DNA of 64,000 nucleotides, taken from positions 27,748-91,747 of the forward strand of contig CAZOOP010000007.1 of assembly GCA_964581465.1 (NCBI GenBank), written 5' to 3'. This stretch comes from WJMB01 sp964581465 (GTDB taxonomy: Bacteria > RBG-13-66-14). Below the pieces are notes generated by a model, which saw nothing but the letters and a program-made list of their open reading frames with translations, had not been told where the DNA came from and ran no database searches. This document shows positions 61,889-64,000 of the stretch, piece after piece (the stretch's first letter is position 1; each line of letters starts with the position of its first letter). The translations under genes were made by a program, and so were the position numbers.

Positions 61889-62878
61889 ATGCCCCGCCTG
61901 ACAACGACCGTCGCCGTCACCGGCGCCGCCGGGCATCTGGGCGCCAACCTGGTCCCAGAGCTCCTGGGCGCCGGATACCGGGTGCGCTGCCTGGTCCACC
62001 GTTCACGGGCCGGTCTGGGCCGCGAAGCTGTCGAGACTGTCCCGGGCGACGTGCTGGACCCGGCGAGTCTGCGTCGAGCCTTCACAGGTTGCGAGGTAGT
62101 CTTCCACCTGGCCGGTGCGGTTTCGATCCTCGGCGGTCGGGGCGGCGCGGTGCGACGGATCAACTTAGTCGGCAGCCGCAACGTCGCCCGGGTCTGCCGG
62201 GAGCTGGACACCCGCCTGATCCACTGCTCTTCGGTCCAGGCCTTCGCCCCGCCGCCCACCGGCGGGGTGTTGACCGAAAGCGCCTCCCTCGACGATTCCA
62301 CCCGCACCGCCGCCTACGCCCACAGCAAAGCCCTGGCCCACCGGTGCGTTCTCGAAGAAGCCTCCCGGGGCCTCGACGCCGTCGTGGCGGCCCCCACCGC
62401 CGTGATCGGTCCCCGGGATTACGGCCCCTCACGGCTGGGTCGGTTGCTGATTGCCTTGGCGCGAATACGTCTACCCTGTTTGGTGGAGGGCGCTTTCGAC
62501 TGGGTCGACGCCCGGGACGTGGGCCGGGGAATGCTCGCCGCAGCGACGAATGCTCCCCGCGGCAGGGTCTACCTCCTCGGTGGTCACCGGATTCCCCTGC
62601 TCGAAATGGCGCGACGCTGGGGCGCCGTCGTCGGAGTGCGCGCCCCGCGATTCACCGCACCAGCGAGCCTCGCCCGGGCCGCCGCCCTGGTGGGCGAGAT
62701 CACCTCCGGCCTGACCGGTCGGGAACCCTTGCTGACCCGGGAAGCCCTGGACGCGCTGGCGGATTCCTCCGTTGTCGATTCTGGCCGAGCCCGGCGCGAG
62801 TTGGCCTACCGTCCGCGACCCATCGAGGAGACCCTGGCCGACACCGCGGTCTGGTTCCGCCGCCGGGGGATGCTTTGA
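61889..62878 (+). CDS. Extended SDR family NAD(P)-dependent epimerase/dehydrogenase (3-beta-HSD-like)
   Basis: 329 aa. Rossmann motif VTGAAGHLGANLVPEL, GDVLDPASLRRAFTGCEVVFHLAGAVS, the catalytic serine region HCSSVQAF and the active-site Tyr/Lys in YAHSK, all consistent with extended SDRs of the 3-beta-hydroxysteroid dehydrogenase / dihydroflavonol reductase type. ATG 61889 is 1 nt after the barrel stop; the longer frame would lie inside the barrel gene. The next gene is a steroid-5-alpha-reductase-like membrane protein, which suggests a shared lipid or polycyclic substrate (inference). Confidence 0.85.
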   Translation: MPRLTTTVAVTGAAGHLGANLVPELLGAGYRVRCLVHRSRAGLGREAVETVPGDVLDPASLRRAFTGCEVVFHLAGAVSILGGRGGAVRRINLVGSRNVARVCRELDTRLIHCSSVQAFAPPPTGGVLTESASLDDSTRTAAYAHSKALAHRCVLEEASRGLDAVVAAPTAVIGPRDYGPSRLGRLLIALARIRLPCLVEGAFDWVDARDVGRGMLAAATNAPRGRVYLLGGHRIPLLEMARRWGAVVGVRAPRFTAPASLARAAALVGEITSGLTGREPLLTREALDALADSSVVDSGRARRELAYRPRPIEETLADTAVWFRRRGML

Positions 62879-62917
62879 GTAGAAACCCCGGCGATTAACT
62901 GAGCATAATCAAACGCA

Positions 62918-63679
62918 ATGACCGAAACCGTCTTCATCCGCGTCCTGCTCTATGTCTGGCTCGGCGTCGCCGGAGCGACGGCCGTCGCGCTGCTCTTCAT
63001 CAGCGCGCCCTACGGCCGCCACCGCCGCCGGGGTTGGGGACCCGAGCTTCCGGCCCGGCTGGGTTGGCTGTTAATGGAGGCTCCCGCACCTCTGCTCTAC
63101 CTGTCGCTCTTCCTGGCCTCGCCGCGAACCGCCGAGCCGGTCAACCTGATCTTCTGCGTCCTCTGGCTGCTACACTACCTTTACCGAGCCTTCGTCTACC
63201 CCTTCCTGATCCGCGACCGCGGCAAGAAGATGCCCGTCGCCGTGATGGGGATGGCCGTGCTGTTCAACCTGGTCAACGCCTACACCAACAGCCGCTGGCT
63301 CAACGCCCTCGGCCCGCCCCGCGATGCCGCCTGGCTGACCGATCCCCGTTTCATTATCGGCGCTCTGCTTTTCCTGACGGGCCTGGCTATCCACCTGCGG
63401 GCCGACGCCCGGCTGCGCGCTCTGCGCCGCGACGACGTAACGGACTACGCGATCCCCCGGGGCGGTCTCTTCCGCTGGGTGAGCTGTCCCAACTACCTAG
63501 GCGAGATCGTCCAGTGGAGCGGCTGGGCGCTGTTGACCTGGAGTCTGCCCGGCCTGGTCTTCGCCGTCTGGACCGCCGCCAACCTCGTTCCCCGGGCGCT
63601 CTCCCACCACCGCTGGTACCGCGAGACCTTTCCCGATTATCCGCCCAGCCGCAGGGCGATCTTTCCGGGCGTCCTCTGA
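62918..63679 (+). CDS. Steroid 5-alpha-reductase-like membrane protein
   Basis: 253 aa, about six transmembrane helices. The C-terminal signature DYAIPRGGLFRWVSCPNYLGEIVQWSGWALLTW, with YRETFPDYPPSRRAIFPGVL at the end, matches the 3-oxo-5-alpha-steroid 4-dehydrogenase family (PF02544), in which this part binds NADPH. Helix-flanking residues include LYRAFVYPFLIRDRGKKMP. In bacteria such proteins act on various enones or polyprenyl/sterol-like lipids, and the substrate here is unknown. The ATG lies 39 nt after the SDR stop, with a weak site. Likely the last gene of the operon. Confidence 0.87.
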   Translation: MTETVFIRVLLYVWLGVAGATAVALLFISAPYGRHRRRGWGPELPARLGWLLMEAPAPLLYLSLFLASPRTAEPVNLIFCVLWLLHYLYRAFVYPFLIRDRGKKMPVAVMGMAVLFNLVNAYTNSRWLNALGPPRDAAWLTDPRFIIGALLFLTGLAIHLRADARLRALRRDDVTDYAIPRGGLFRWVSCPNYLGEIVQWSGWALLTWSLPGLVFAVWTAANLVPRALSHHRWYRETFPDYPPSRRAIFPGVL

Positions 63680-64000
63680 GATTTGCTATGAGGATAACGC
63701 TGACATATCCTGTCAGTCCTTCTCCTTCGGCATCACCCAGGTTTCCTGAACCAGATATTTGCAATCAGCTTCATCACCGCCGCTTGCACAGAGGCTGATA
63801 AAAGGCCGAACAACGCGAATATATTACGCTAGGGATTATCACCTAATTATGAACAAGCGTGAAGTATGCTCCTGAGGTAGTATAGCGCGTTTTCGTCGTC
63901 GCGATGGTTGAATCTGAACGGCCTTTCTCTGATACAGAGCCTGTCGTTGCGTATGAAGCCGCCGTGGCAGGCTTTTAGCATAGCCTCGGGAGCTCTCTGG
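63680..64000. other. Terminal gap with an R2-like end
   Basis: No supported gene. A GGGATTATCACCTAA terminus at 63832 marks the start of an R2-like element that runs out of the window. Its interior differs from the main R2 copies and may belong with the variant at 51995. Confidence 0.4.

Overview
The window looks like chromosome from a high-GC, diderm, probably uncultivated and deep-branching bacterium. The diderm call rests on OmpA-family and beta-barrel outer-membrane proteins, a LolA-like protein, lipobox lipoproteins, MurJ and peptidoglycan genes. I cannot place it in a named phylum from the sequence alone. Coding DNA is strongly GC-biased. The long gaps between transcription units are clearly more AT-rich and are filled with degenerate dispersed repeats. 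I found no rRNA, tRNA, CRISPR array, IS transposase or phage genes.

Layout. 0-5.2 kb: the 3' part of selD, a 37-codon mini-gene with its own terminator, then a leftward envelope-protease group (LytM-type M23, CtpA, catalytically dead HtrA-like). 5.3-6.5 kb: an orphan RNase-type toxin domain followed by two related small genes that look like immunity genes. 6.6-13.4 kb: MEMO1-AMMECR1 fusion, rel-pgeF, trmD, and an AT-rich foreign patch holding a gene fragment cut off at a repeat end. 14.4-21.4 kb: lipoprotein-ruvB-murI, a glycosyltransferase, nadK-recN. 21.6-30.9 kb: pta, a sigma-70 family gene with a perfect sigma-54 promoter, and several small exported proteins of unknown role. 30.9-36.3 kb: dxs, murJ, cysS. 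37-45.9 kb: rbfA-nrnA, a methyltransferase, glgA, rimP-nusA-infB. 46-54.9 kb: a class III cyclase-TPR protein, outer-membrane proteins, dppA with a beta-propeller protein. 55.6-58.4 kb: cdd and an ECF sigma / 53-aa protein / zinc-finger anti-sigma cluster. 59.4-63.7 kb: LolA-like protein, beta-barrel, and an SDR plus steroid-5-alpha-reductase-like membrane enzyme.

Repeats. Three kinds of non-coding repeat stand out. (1) Four nested palindromes (14.3, 17.3, 55.0 and 60.4 kb). Each has an invariant inner arm that is a perfect sigma-54 -24/-12 sequence on both strands, facing inward, and outer arms that differ between copies yet stay complementary. (2) R2, a MITE-like family of about 300-356 bp whose ends are inverted repeats close to GGGATNATCAC. 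(3) R1, a family of about 250-340 bp often lying next to or between R2 copies. The palindromes lie directly 3' of genes.

Expression signals. Several promoters share an extended -10 (TGnTATACT or TGnTATAAT). At three genes this box ends only 7-8 nt before the start codon, which suggests leaderless mRNAs. The sigma-54 site before the group-2 sigma gene suggests an RpoN-to-RpoS-like cascade. Together with the sigma-54-like palindromes, this is the most interesting regulatory signal in the window.
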